Shown piece after piece: positions 54,345-62,559 of a stretch of 64,000 nucleotides of DNA (positions are counted from its first letter, which is position 1; each line of letters opens with the position of its first letter). The notes beneath the pieces are model-generated. The model searched no databases and had not been told where the DNA came from. It saw only the letters and a list, made by a program, of their open reading frames with translations. The DNA comes from Roseburia zhanii (GTDB taxonomy: Bacteria; Bacillota; Clostridia; Lachnospirales; Lachnospiraceae). The stretch is from the NCBI RefSeq assembly GCF_014287635.1, contig NZ_JACOPH010000001.1, positions 248,001-312,000 on the forward strand, in the 5' to 3' direction. A program made the position numbers and the translations under genes.

Positions 54345-55823
54345 ATGCTAAAAAATTATGAAATCCGTAAATACCAGATGGAACCGGAAGAAATCAAAGA
54401 ATCAGTCAGGGAAAAAAGAGAGGAACTCGTCAGACAGCAGCAGGTTATCAAAGAACATAAGCTGCCGGTATTTGTTTTGATCGAAGGCTGGGGAGCGGCC
54501 GGAAAGGGAACACTGATCGGGAATCTGATCAAAGAGCTTGATCCGAGATTTTTTCAGGTAGTCAAGATGCAGAAGGCAAATGAAGATGAAAAAAGAAAAC
54601 CGTTCCTGTGGCGTTACATGGAGAAAATCCCAGAGGCAGGAAAATTCGTTTTTTTGGATTCCGGCTGGTTAGATGAAACAGTCGATGATGTCATGCATGA
54701 TAAGATCGATGATGTGGCATTGGAAAAACGGCTTCGTCAGATCCGTACTTTTGAAAGACAGTTAAAAGATAACGGCTACTTAGTCGTAAAACTGTTCTTA
54801 CAGATTCCGCCAAAGGAACAGAAGCATCGCTTAGATAAACTGTTAGAGAACAAAGATACCAGCTGGCGTGTAGATGAGGATGATATCCTGCAGGTAAAGA
54901 AGCGGGAAAAATTTGAAAAAGTCTATGACAGGATCTTAGAAGCAACCAATACCGGTTATGTACCATGGAATATCGTGGATGCTGTAGATGAAAAGCAGGC
55001 ACTTCTTCAGGTACTGCACTTATTGACTAATCAGATCAATCAGGCAGTTGAGAATTTTAAGATACTGCCGGAGATCCTGCATAAAGATTATCCGCTTTTA
55101 AAGATGCCAAAACTTGCAGAAGTCCCATTAGATCAGGAAATGTCAAAAGAAGAATATGAGATTGAACTGAAAAAACTGCAAAAGAAATTAAAGAAACTCC
55201 ATAATAAGATCTACCGGAAACGGATCCCTGTCATTATCGCATATGAAGGCTGGGACGCAGCCGGAAAAGGCGGTAATATCAAACGTCTGACAAGTGCCCT
55301 AGATCCAAGAGGATTTGAAGTGTACCCGATCGCAGCACCGGAACCGCATGAAAAAGCCAGACATTATCTGTGGCGTTTTTATCACAGACTGCCAAAAGAC
55401 GGACATATCGCAATCTTTGACCGTACATGGTACGGCAGAGTCATGGTAGAGCGGTTAGAAGGTTTCTGTACAGAAAATGACTGGAAACGTGCCTATAATG
55501 AGATCAATGAATTTGAAAAAGATCTCTCAGACTGGGGAGCCGTTGTCATTAAATTCTGGATCCAGATCGACAAAGATACCCAGCTTGCACGTTTTACAGA
55601 GCGGCAGAATACACCGGAGAAACAGTGGAAGATCACAGATGAGGACTGGCGTAACCGTGAAAAGTGGGATGACTATGAAGCTGCGATCGATGAAATGATC
55701 GCTAAAACTTCCACAGAAAATGCACCATGGTTTATCATTCAGTCTAATAACAAATATTATGCGAGGATCCAGGCAATCCGGACGGTGATCGATGAGATTG
55801 AGAAAAAATTGAATGGAAGATAA
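54345..55823 (+). CDS. Tandem-domain PPK2 polyphosphate phosphotransferase (polyphosphate:AMP type)
   Basis: 492 residues with two PPK2 domains, the length and layout of Pap (polyphosphate:AMP phosphotransferase). The first P-loop is GWGAAGKGT (~48) and the second GWDAAGKGG (~302). The C-terminal copy keeps the full lid (FDRTWYGRVMVERL) and is probably the active one. The N-terminal copy has LDSGWLDETV in place of the Arg/Tyr motif and is probably structural. It would use polyphosphate to phosphorylate AMP (or ADP). No ppk1 or ppx lies nearby. The stop codon sits in the target duplication of element B. Confidence 0.85.
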   Translation: MLKNYEIRKYQMEPEEIKESVREKREELVRQQQVIKEHKLPVFVLIEGWGAAGKGTLIGNLIKELDPRFFQVVKMQKANEDEKRKPFLWRYMEKIPEAGKFVFLDSGWLDETVDDVMHDKIDDVALEKRLRQIRTFERQLKDNGYLVVKLFLQIPPKEQKHRLDKLLENKDTSWRVDEDDILQVKKREKFEKVYDRILEATNTGYVPWNIVDAVDEKQALLQVLHLLTNQINQAVENFKILPEILHKDYPLLKMPKLAEVPLDQEMSKEEYEIELKKLQKKLKKLHNKIYRKRIPVIIAYEGWDAAGKGGNIKRLTSALDPRGFEVYPIAAPEPHEKARHYLWRFYHRLPKDGHIAIFDRTWYGRVMVERLEGFCTENDWKRAYNEINEFEKDLSDWGAVVIKFWIQIDKDTQLARFTERQNTPEKQWKITDEDWRNREKWDDYEAAIDEMIAKTSTENAPWFIIQSNNKYYARIQAIRTVIDEIEKKLNGR

Positions 55824-55826
55824 GGA

Positions 55827-55969
55827 GTTACTGTTCAGACAGCACCTAAACACCTTGCTGTTTAGGTGCGTATGACCGTGATTCGGGCGTGAGCAGCCCC
55901 CCTTTTGCGCAGCAAAATTTAAATGGGGCTGCGAAGTTGCAGTTCGCAGGGATGCCTGTGAACTGTAAC
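55827..55969. mobile_element. 143-bp MITE-like element, copy B, with 8-bp target duplication GATAAGGA
   Basis: Ends are GTTACTGTTCA and TGAACTGTAAC. Perfect GATAAGGA lies at 55819-55826 and 55970-55977. It is 141/143 identical to copy A, so at least one of them moved recently. Confidence 0.82.
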
Positions 55970-55974
55970 GATAA

Positions 55975-56184
55975 GGATACCGTTCAAAGCTGAACTACGC
56001 AACCCGCAGGAAAAAAGAAATCCTTGCCCAGTTGCGGGAAAAGCAGAAAAAACTGATCGGGAATACTTTTGGGAGTATCTTCTCTAATATGGATGATAAA
56101 TGGCTGTTTCCCGACATTTTTGGGACACTGCGGATGTATGTTATTCCCGTTGGAGGAGATACACTGTGCACAAAAACAGGATGA
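55975..56184 (+). pseudogene. 5'-truncated, frameshifted gene remnant
   Basis: An open stretch without a start codon reads LNYATRRKKEILAQLREKQ, then NMDDKWLFPDIFGTLRMYV. A second frame from ~56150 reads ELSQIWKNYLLTQE to a stop, suggesting a frameshift near 56150. The composition looks like real protein. I cannot name the family. It lies between the PPK2 gene/element B and the first direct repeat. Confidence 0.4.
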
Positions 56185-56309
56185 GCTGTCACAGATATGG
56201 AAGAATTATCTGCTAACGCAGGAATAAATACTGTGACGAACTGCATAAAAGGACTAAATAATGTCATCTCATCACAAAAAAGTGGTGGAATGGCATTTTT
56301 TAGAGAAAG
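56149..56309. repeat. ~160-bp direct repeat, left copy, flanking the DUF4143 ATPase
   Basis: About 92% identical (13 differences) to 57761-57920. It contains the end of a broken ORF and a terminator-like hairpin (AATGTCAT with AATGGCATTTTTT). The rest of 56310-56451 is AT-rich leader with no gene. Confidence 0.75.
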
Positions 56310-56451
56310 ATAAAAATATTTTCACTGAATACTTTAGCCTTTTTGGGCTATAATTTTCAATGGTAACTTGAAAACCTGATAGATAACATATATAATATTG
56401 AATGAAAAAGCCTAAATAGGCAGAAATTTTCAATGAAATGGAGTGGGCTTT

Positions 56452-57741
56452 ATGGAAATTAAGCGTGATAGTTACCTTGAGCAGTTGATTTCATATCGTT
56501 TTGATGGATTAGTGAAAGTAATTACCGGTATCAGGAGATGCGGAAAATCCTATCTTCTTAAAAAGATATACCGAGATTACTTAATTGAAAATGGTATAAA
56601 AGAAGAACAGATTATTACGATTGAGCTTGACCTTGCGAAAGACATTAAATATCGTAATCCGCTTATTCTTTCATCTTATGTAAGAGAGAATGTGGAAAAG
56701 AGCAAAGACGAGTATTATCTTTTTGTTGATGAAATTCAAATGTCTGATGAGGTGACTAATCCATATAATCCGGACGGTAAGAAAATTACTTTTTACGATG
56801 CTCTTAATGATTTGAGAGGTTTATCGAATTTAGATGTTTATGTGACAGGAAGCAATTCAAAAATGCTTTCCAGCGACATCCTTACTGAGTTTAGAGGACG
56901 AAGTGATGAAATAAGAGTACATCCACTTAGTTTTGCGGAATATTACTCTGCTGTTGGTGGGGATAAAAATGAAGCATTTGATGAATACGCATTTTATGGT
57001 GGCATGCCACTTATCTTGTCAAGACCTAATGATACGGCTAAGATGAATTATTTGAAATTGCTTTTCTCAGAAGTGTATATTAAGGACATTGTTGAACGTA
57101 AGAGAATCGAAAGACAAGATGTTCTGGAGCAGGTTTTAGATTTGCTCTGTTCATCGGTAGGTTCATTAACAAATCCGACTAAAATTGCGAATACTCTGAA
57201 ATCTAAACAAGGCGTCGGTGTGTCTGCCAATACGATTCGAGCATATATCGGGCATTTGGAGGATGCGTTCCTTTTTTTAGAAAGTAAGCGATATGATGTA
57301 AAAGGGAAATCCTATTTTGATTCGCCAAATAAATATTACTGCGAGGATATTGGACTTAGAAATGCAAGAATAGGTTTTCGTCAGCAGGAAATGACGCATA
57401 TAATGGAGAATATCCTATATAATGAGTTAAATATCAGACAGTTTTCCGTTGATGTTGGTGTTGTTTATGCAAGGACACTTAGTGAAAAAGGCAATTCAAT
57501 CCGCACTCCAAGGGAAATTGATTTTGTCGTAAATTCAGGAGGAAAACGAACTTATATCCAGTCAGCGTATGCGATGCCTACGGATGAAAAAGCAGAAGCA
57601 GAACTCAGACCATTTACGCTTACAGGAGATTCTTTTCCTAAAATTGTTGTAAGGAAAGATATTGGAAAGCGTTGGTATGATGATAATGGTATTTTAAATA
57701 TCAATGTGATTGATTTCCTTTTGGATAAGGAACTTATATAA
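56452..57741 (+). CDS. AAA-family ATPase with DUF4143 domain
   Basis: 429 residues from ATG 56452 (GGAG 8 bp upstream); GTG 56443 would overlap that site. Walker A is GIRRCGKSY (~26-34), Walker B LFVDEIQM, and the family signature VYVTGSNSKMLSSDI, then EFRGRSDEIRVHPLSF. The C-terminal DUF4143 region (~200-410) contains a PD-(D/E)XK-like stretch (PREIDFVVNSGGKRTYIQ). The family is widespread, often in mobile or variable loci, and has no single established role. Codon use is more AT-rich than in the core genes upstream. It is bracketed by ~160-bp direct repeats, suggesting acquisition or duplication. Confidence 0.85.
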   Translation: MEIKRDSYLEQLISYRFDGLVKVITGIRRCGKSYLLKKIYRDYLIENGIKEEQIITIELDLAKDIKYRNPLILSSYVRENVEKSKDEYYLFVDEIQMSDEVTNPYNPDGKKITFYDALNDLRGLSNLDVYVTGSNSKMLSSDILTEFRGRSDEIRVHPLSFAEYYSAVGGDKNEAFDEYAFYGGMPLILSRPNDTAKMNYLKLLFSEVYIKDIVERKRIERQDVLEQVLDLLCSSVGSLTNPTKIANTLKSKQGVGVSANTIRAYIGHLEDAFLFLESKRYDVKGKSYFDSPNKYYCEDIGLRNARIGFRQQEMTHIMENILYNELNIRQFSVDVGVVYARTLSEKGNSIRTPREIDFVVNSGGKRTYIQSAYAMPTDEKAEAELRPFTLTGDSFPKIVVRKDIGKRWYDDNGILNINVIDFLLDKELI

Positions 57742-57760
57742 AAAAGAGCATATAGCGATT

Positions 57761-57920
57761 GTTGGATGAGATACACTGTGCACAAAAACAAGATGAGCTG
57801 TCACAGATATGGAAGGATTAACTGCTAACGCAGGAATAAATGCTGTGACGAACTGCATAAATGGACTAAAAAATGTCATTTCATCAAAAAAAAGTGGCAA
57901 AATGGCATTTTTTTGAGAAA
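57761..57920. repeat. ~160-bp direct repeat, right copy
   Basis: Starts GTTGGATGAGATACACTGTG 20 bp after the ATPase stop. It ends in the terminator-like hairpin AAAAATGTCATTT/AAAATGGCATTTTTTT, which probably terminates the ATPase transcript. Confidence 0.75.
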
Positions 57921-57997
57921 TTTCATGTGGAAATCGAGCAAATTACCACATGAACCTTGAATAAAGTGGGGGGTATGGTAAAATAATTCCAAATATA

Positions 57998-58017
57998 TGA
58001 TAGAGAATCTTCTATCA
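57998..58017. promoter_or_regulatory. Inverted repeat upstream of the surface-protein gene, possible operator
   Basis: TGATAGA and TCTATCA flank a 6-bp centre, and a further half-site TGATAGA follows ~15 bp on, ~90 bp before the gene start. Confidence 0.35.
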
Positions 58018-58117
58018 ATGACATATATGATAGACGCAGATGATAGGATACACGAACTGCCATACGGCTGCTAGCCAAAAGCAGTTTAATCCACAGATAT
58101 AAGAGAGGAGGCAGTCT

Positions 58118-60985
58118 ATGAGAAAAAAGATAAGCCGGATAAAAAGAGGTCTGGCGGTAATGCTATCTGTCTGCATGGTATTCGGTGTGGCACCGATTCA
58201 GGCAGGGGCAGAGGAAAATGATTCAGAAATTGCAGTGCAGGCAAATGATAGTGCTGGAAAGACTGAACAGCAATCCACGGATGAAGAAGAGTGTAAGCAT
58301 GAGGGTGTTGAAATAACTTTCAACAGCAACGGTTTCGGAAACTGCCCGAAATGCAATGCAACCGTATATCAGCCTGCTGTTGAAACAACTGACAAATATG
58401 ACATTGACGATGACAGCATGAAAGAGAATGTTTACGAAATCAGCAATGCAGGTCAGCTGTACTGGTTTGCAGGGCTTGTAAACGGCACTCTTGATGGAGT
58501 TAAACAAAACAGATTAGCCAATGCAGTTCTGACAGCCAACATCACAGTAAATGAAAATCTTCTTGAATCCTTACAATACGATACAGAGGGCAACGTTTCC
58601 AACGGAAGTGATTTTATAAGCTGGACACCGATTGCAGATTGTATGGAAGATCATATAACACAGTATTCAGGAACGTTTGACGGAAATAATAAAACCGTAA
58701 GTGGTTTGTACTTTAATGGTAATTCAATACGTATTGGATTATTCGGAAGTTCAGAAGCTGATGGCAACATAAAAAATGTTGGAGTTGTTGATTCCTATTT
58801 CAAGGGGAATAATTTTGTGGGCGGTGTGTGTGGACGCAATGACGGCACAATCACAAACTGTTATAATGCAGGGAATCTTACCGCTATTGAGTCAGCTGCT
58901 ACTATAGGCGGTATATGTGGATACAATGGTGGCACAATCACAAACTGTTATAACACAGGAACTGTTACCGCTACCGACTCAGTAGCTTCTGTGGGTGGTG
59001 TGTGTGGCTGTAGTATTGCACCAATTTCAAACTGTTATAACATAGGAACTGTTACCGCTACCAGCTCAGATTCTGATATAAGCGGTATATGTGGATACTA
59101 TTATGGGCCAATCAAACATTGCTATCACCTCGCAGACACAGAAGATGAAAATGGCGGCAAAACCACCGCACAATTTGCAAGCGGTGAAGTTGCGTATCTT
59201 CTCTCACAAGGTTGTACAGTAGGTGAAGGTGAAGATGCCGTAACTTACAGTGGTTCTGTATGGGGACAGGCACTTGGCGGAAATGGTGATACATATCCTG
59301 TTCTTGATAGCACAAAAAGAGTTTATCAGGTAGATAAATATGACGGCTGTGAAGGAAAACCGGGCAGTTCAACAAAGGTATATTCCAATCAGAGTACGTC
59401 AATATATGAAGAACATTCTTTTGCTTATGAGCCTGTAGAAAATGGTAATGCTATTAAGGCAACTTGTAACGAGTGTGGTGCAACCTACACCGTAAAACTT
59501 ACACGGCCGGCAGCAACATCAGATGAAAAAATTGTCTATGATGGAACAGAAAAGAAAGCCGGAACAGCAATAGACTCTGGCAACACAGGTATAGAGATAA
59601 TTCCTGAAAATGCCATTACCTATGCAACGGTAACAAATGGCACACCATCTACTTATAGTACAACAGCACCGAAAAATGCTGGTACATACAAAGCAAAGCT
59701 TACATTAGGCACAGGAAATAACATAGTTTCTATTGAGATAAATTTTACGATTGAAAAAGCAGCTTCACCACTAAACATGCCGGAAGCTGCGATGGCACCG
59801 GCGCACAGTACAAAGAAGGTTGGTGACATTACGCTTCCGGATGGCTGGAACTGGTCTGATAACGATAAGGACACAGTACTTACAGAGGGTGTGGCTGTGA
59901 CAGCAACAGCAGTTTATACAGGAGCTGACAAGGGTAATTACGAGACAGAAAGTGTAAGTATTACGATCACAAGAAGAGTATGTGACCATAAGAATACGGA
60001 AGTGAGAGATAAGAAAGATGTTACCTGTACCGAGGATGGATACAGTGGCGATGTCTATTGTAAGGACTGTACCGTATTAGTGACCCGAGGGTTTGTGATC
60101 ACGCATCCGGGTCATCAGTTAAGAGAAGTAGCAGCAAAGGATGCGACAGCGACTGTGGCAGGCAATATAGCATACTATGTATGTGAGAATGCAGGCTGCG
60201 GCAAGTACTTTGTGGATAATGCGGCGAAGACGGAGATTACCGATAAGTCAAGCATTATCATTCCAGCTACAGGAGGTGGTTCATCGTCAGGAGGTGGTTC
60301 ATCGTCAGGAGGTGGTTCTTCATCCAGTGGCGGTGCCTCAAGTGGAGGCTCATCAAGTGATGGTACATCTGGCGGCGGTACATCATCGGGAACAACCGAT
60401 AAGCCGGGAACAACCGACAAGCCGGGAGCAACAGAGCAGCCTGAAGAAAACGATAAGCCGTCTGTACCGAAAAAAGGTACGAAGATAAAGGGCAACGATG
60501 GTTCGGCCTACATAGTTACGAGTGGCAAGGGCAAAACACCGACAGTACAGTACACTGCTCCAAAGAGTACTGCAAAAGGAACGGTTACCATTTCGGCAAA
60601 GGTTAAGGTTGATGGAGTATCTTATAGAGTAACATCCATTGCGGACAATGCCTTTAAGAACAATAAGAAAATTACAAAGGTAGTGATTGGCTCAAACATT
60701 GTTACGATTGGAAAGAATGCGTTTGCCAAGTGTACAAATATAACAAGTATTGTAATAGGAAAGAATGTTACAAAGATAGAAAAAAATGCTTTTTATGGCT
60801 GCGGGAAGTTGAAGAAGATTACGATTAAATCAGAGAAACTGACTTCAAAATCAGTAGCGAAATATGCTTTTAGCCGTATCGGCAAAAAGACAGTGATCAA
60901 AGTTCCCACAAGTAAATATAAAGCATACAAGAAGATGCTTTATGCAAAGGGACTGAATAAGAAAGTCCGAATTTTGAAATATTGA
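58118..60985 (+). CDS. Cell-surface protein with GLUG repeats, MBG-like domains and BspA-type leucine-rich repeats
   Basis: 955 residues. A signal peptide ends near AGA (residue ~31). GLUG-type repeats (IGGICGYNGGTITNCYNTG, three to four copies) lie at ~215-335. MBG/YDG-like beta domains (KIVYDGTEKKAGTA) lie at ~470-620, followed by a Cys-containing module (DKKDVTCTEDGYSGDVYC) and a Gly/Ser linker with three GGGSSS units plus TDKPG repeats (~715-790). BspA-type LRRs (AFKNNKKITKVVIGSNIVTI) end the protein (~835-955). No LPXTG motif is seen, so anchoring is unclear. It probably contributes to adhesion. GGAGG precedes ATG 58118, and the region is accessory. Confidence 0.85.
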   Translation: MRKKISRIKRGLAVMLSVCMVFGVAPIQAGAEENDSEIAVQANDSAGKTEQQSTDEEECKHEGVEITFNSNGFGNCPKCNATVYQPAVETTDKYDIDDDSMKENVYEISNAGQLYWFAGLVNGTLDGVKQNRLANAVLTANITVNENLLESLQYDTEGNVSNGSDFISWTPIADCMEDHITQYSGTFDGNNKTVSGLYFNGNSIRIGLFGSSEADGNIKNVGVVDSYFKGNNFVGGVCGRNDGTITNCYNAGNLTAIESAATIGGICGYNGGTITNCYNTGTVTATDSVASVGGVCGCSIAPISNCYNIGTVTATSSDSDISGICGYYYGPIKHCYHLADTEDENGGKTTAQFASGEVAYLLSQGCTVGEGEDAVTYSGSVWGQALGGNGDTYPVLDSTKRVYQVDKYDGCEGKPGSSTKVYSNQSTSIYEEHSFAYEPVENGNAIKATCNECGATYTVKLTRPAATSDEKIVYDGTEKKAGTAIDSGNTGIEIIPENAITYATVTNGTPSTYSTTAPKNAGTYKAKLTLGTGNNIVSIEINFTIEKAASPLNMPEAAMAPAHSTKKVGDITLPDGWNWSDNDKDTVLTEGVAVTATAVYTGADKGNYETESVSITITRRVCDHKNTEVRDKKDVTCTEDGYSGDVYCKDCTVLVTRGFVITHPGHQLREVAAKDATATVAGNIAYYVCENAGCGKYFVDNAAKTEITDKSSIIIPATGGGSSSGGGSSSGGGSSSSGGASSGGSSSDGTSGGGTSSGTTDKPGTTDKPGATEQPEENDKPSVPKKGTKIKGNDGSAYIVTSGKGKTPTVQYTAPKSTAKGTVTISAKVKVDGVSYRVTSIADNAFKNNKKITKVVIGSNIVTIGKNAFAKCTNITSIVIGKNVTKIEKNAFYGCGKLKKITIKSEKLTSKSVAKYAFSRIGKKTVIKVPTSKYKAYKKMLYAKGLNKKVRILKY

Positions 60986-61089
60986 TGCAAAAAGAGGGTT
61001 GGTGATATCGCACCAAAGTTGGCAAATCAGAGACGATTTATCGGGCAAATCCCATGCATCAAGATGTTGCAGTATCATGATGTTATAGA

Positions 61090-61132
61090 GGCGGCAGTAC
61101 CACATCTTGCTAGAGTGGTGTCTGCCGTTTTC
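61090..61132 (+). terminator. Terminator downstream of the surface-protein gene
   Basis: GGCGGCAG and CCAC pair with GTGG and CTGCCG, followed by TTTTCT. Confidence 0.65.
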
Positions 61133-61263
61133 TAACAGCAGTATGTATTTGCTTCCTTTGCCTGTTTGGAAGTATACAGGTATATGCGGCAGAATATTAT
61201 GGAGATTTTCAATACGAAGATAATGGAGAAAACGTATCAATTTATGCGTATAAGCCATCATAG
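61120..61263 (+). pseudogene. Remnant of a secreted BspA/LRR-like protein (signal-peptide region only)
   Basis: An in-frame stretch without a start reads a hydrophobic core (FLTAVCICFLCLFGSIQVYA), then AEYYGDFQYEDNGENVSIYA and a stop. This is how many BspA-like LRR proteins begin after their signal peptide. The rest of the gene is absent. Confidence 0.4.
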
Positions 61264-61389
61264 ACCATATACTGTCAGTAGTGCCGGTTTACCGGCTTGG
61301 CTGCAACATGGATATCGAGGCGGCAAGAGTGGCTTGTGAAAGGATGAAAAGTGCTTTTCATATCCCGGATCAAATGATATAATGATTCC

Positions 61390-61464
61390 AAAATGTTGAT
61401 AAACGTACATTTTATAATTCTAAAATGTTGATATACATACATTTTAAAAACAAAAAATGTTGAT
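61390..61464. repeat. Three iterons with a 32-bp period upstream of the broken ATPase gene
   Basis: AAAATGTTGAT occurs at 61390, 61422 and 61454. The first two are each followed by ACATTTT, making AAAATGT...ACATTTT palindromes. A spacing of three helical turns upstream of a start codon suggests an operator array. Confidence 0.6.
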
Positions 61465-61476
61465 TTGAGGTGCGTT

Positions 61477-61599
61477 ATGCTAAAAAGAAAGGCAACAGCT
61501 TTTATCGAAAATTGGATTCAATAGAAAGAGAAAAAATGTCTTGTGGTACAGGGAGCATGCGTTAAAATAGGACTAAATCAAGAGAAACCTTATAAATAA
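61477..61599 (+). pseudogene. Truncated AAA (AAA_14/DUF4143-type) ATPase with in-frame stop
   Basis: The frame reads MLKRKATAFIENWIQ, then TAG, then KEKKCLVVQGACVKIGLN in the same frame. Intact relatives have QGARQVGKT here, so the Walker A motif is lost after QGA. Both a nonsense mutation and a large deletion are needed. It is distinct from the intact ATPase at 56452. Confidence 0.6.
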
Positions 61600-61631
61600 A
61601 GGGTTTTGAATGATTTAAGTCCTATTTTTTT
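61569..61631 (+). terminator. Terminator after the ATPase remnant
   Basis: AGGACTAAATCA pairs with TGATTTAAGTCCT, followed by TTTTTT, with an inner AAACC/GGTTT stem. Confidence 0.75.
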
Positions 61632-61744
61632 ATCAATTTGAGGTAAAGATCAGGACGGCGCCGAACAAATCTATACCTACATTGCCAGTTATTCATGTTA
61701 GATATACGACATTTCTGGTATGACAATGATTTCTCATTGAACGC

Positions 61745-61831
61745 TATCAGGAGACCGTGGCACTTGGACTTACTGCAAGACAGCTGCTGTTTTCTGTGGC
61801 AGGTGTTGTTGCATATAAAGCTACACATTAA
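61745..61831 (+). pseudogene. Remnant of a PrgI-like conjugation gene
   Basis: A short open stretch reads YQETVALGLTARQLLFSVAG, then VVAYKATH and a stop. It resembles the first transmembrane region of PrgI-family proteins of Gram-positive conjugative elements (ETVFFGLTARQL type). No other transfer gene is present. Confidence 0.4.
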
Positions 61832-61854
61832 AAAGGAATCTGTGAGACAGATTC

Positions 61855-62187
61855 CTAAATAAGGGAGAAACCCTGACGAAGAATGGAGTTCCAGTTGCTT
61901 TTCTGATATAGAAATCGTATAACAATTACCATTTGCTTTTCTTTATCAATAGTGTAAAAGGCTAGGTAATTATTAACTATAATAAAACGAATTTCCCAAC
62001 TTGCCAGAACGGGGTCATCTACAAGACGAAACTTTTCGGGTATATCTGCCAATGAGTTGATTTGTTCTGTAGCTGCATCAAGCAGATGATCGGCGGCAGT
62101 AGGTTTTTTCAGAGTAAATTCGATGCAGTCAGCGGCACGCAGGATATCACGTTCTGCGGTAGCTGTGATGTGAATGATATAACTCAT
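61855..62187 (-). CDS. RelE/ParE-family toxin
   Basis: 110 residues with the RelE/ParE fold signature: N-terminal beta strand and helix (YIIHITATAERDILRAADCI), a central LADIPEKFRLVDD, then WEIRFIIVNNYLAFYTID and a C-terminal VIVIRFLYQKSNW strand. It is probably an mRNA interferase or gyrase-type toxin; the subgroup cannot be settled by eye. Its start overlaps the antitoxin stop by 4 bp, giving coupled translation. Confidence 0.85.
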   Translation of the reverse strand: MSYIIHITATAERDILRAADCIEFTLKKPTAADHLLDAATEQINSLADIPEKFRLVDDPVLASWEIRFIIVNNYLAFYTIDKEKQMVIVIRFLYQKSNWNSILRQGFSLI

Positions 62188-62447
62188 CTGCGACGTTTAC
62201 TCCGAATATCAGCCATTGCTTCTGAGAATGGTCGGGTGTTGCCAGAGGCAATATCATCCATACCTTCTTTGATCTGGCTATATAATTCAAAGCGATTGGT
62301 TAATTCTTCGTAGGCTTCAATGCTCATAACAGCAAGATCGCCTTTTCCATTCTTCGTAATAAAAACTGGTTCAGGATAATTGTGACAAAATGTTGAGATT
62401 TCGTTGTAGTTATTCCTTAAATCAGCACTTGATTTGATTGTTGGCAT
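62184..62447 (-). CDS. Phd/YefM-family antitoxin
   Basis: 87 residues from the ATG at 62445-62447, where GAGGTG is 6 bp upstream; the longer frame to 62486 lacks a site and would cover the operator. The YefM-type N-terminus (MPTIKSSADLRNNYNEIS), PVFITKNGKGDLAVMSIEAYEE and a charged C-terminal tail are typical. It should neutralise the adjacent toxin and repress the operon. Confidence 0.87.
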   Translation of the reverse strand: MPTIKSSADLRNNYNEISTFCHNYPEPVFITKNGKGDLAVMSIEAYEELTNRFELYSQIKEGMDDIASGNTRPFSEAMADIRSKRRR

Positions 62448-62467
62448 AATGAACACCTCTTTATTTG

Positions 62468-62496
62468 ATAACAAAATTATACACAAATTTTGTTAT
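62468..62496. promoter_or_regulatory. Palindromic operator of the toxin-antitoxin operon
   Basis: ATAACAAAAT and ATTTTGTTAT flank a 9-bp centre, 21 bp upstream of the antitoxin start. It probably overlaps the promoter and binds the antitoxin. Confidence 0.6.
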
Positions 62497-62559
62497 ATAG
62501 TCAATGGGAATGTGAGAATATTATATGTCAGTTTTTGTAATTATATTCGATTGACTTCC

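Noticed and set aside
60175..60495. Pro/Asp/Glu-rich minus-strand ORF
   Set aside because: It is the antisense reading of the Gly/Ser/Thr-Lys-Pro linker of the surface protein.
61390..61464. 32-bp periodic repeats as a small CRISPR array
   Set aside because: Only three units are seen. The conserved part is 11 bp with related rather than unique spacers, and no cas gene is nearby. The position before a start codon fits an operator.
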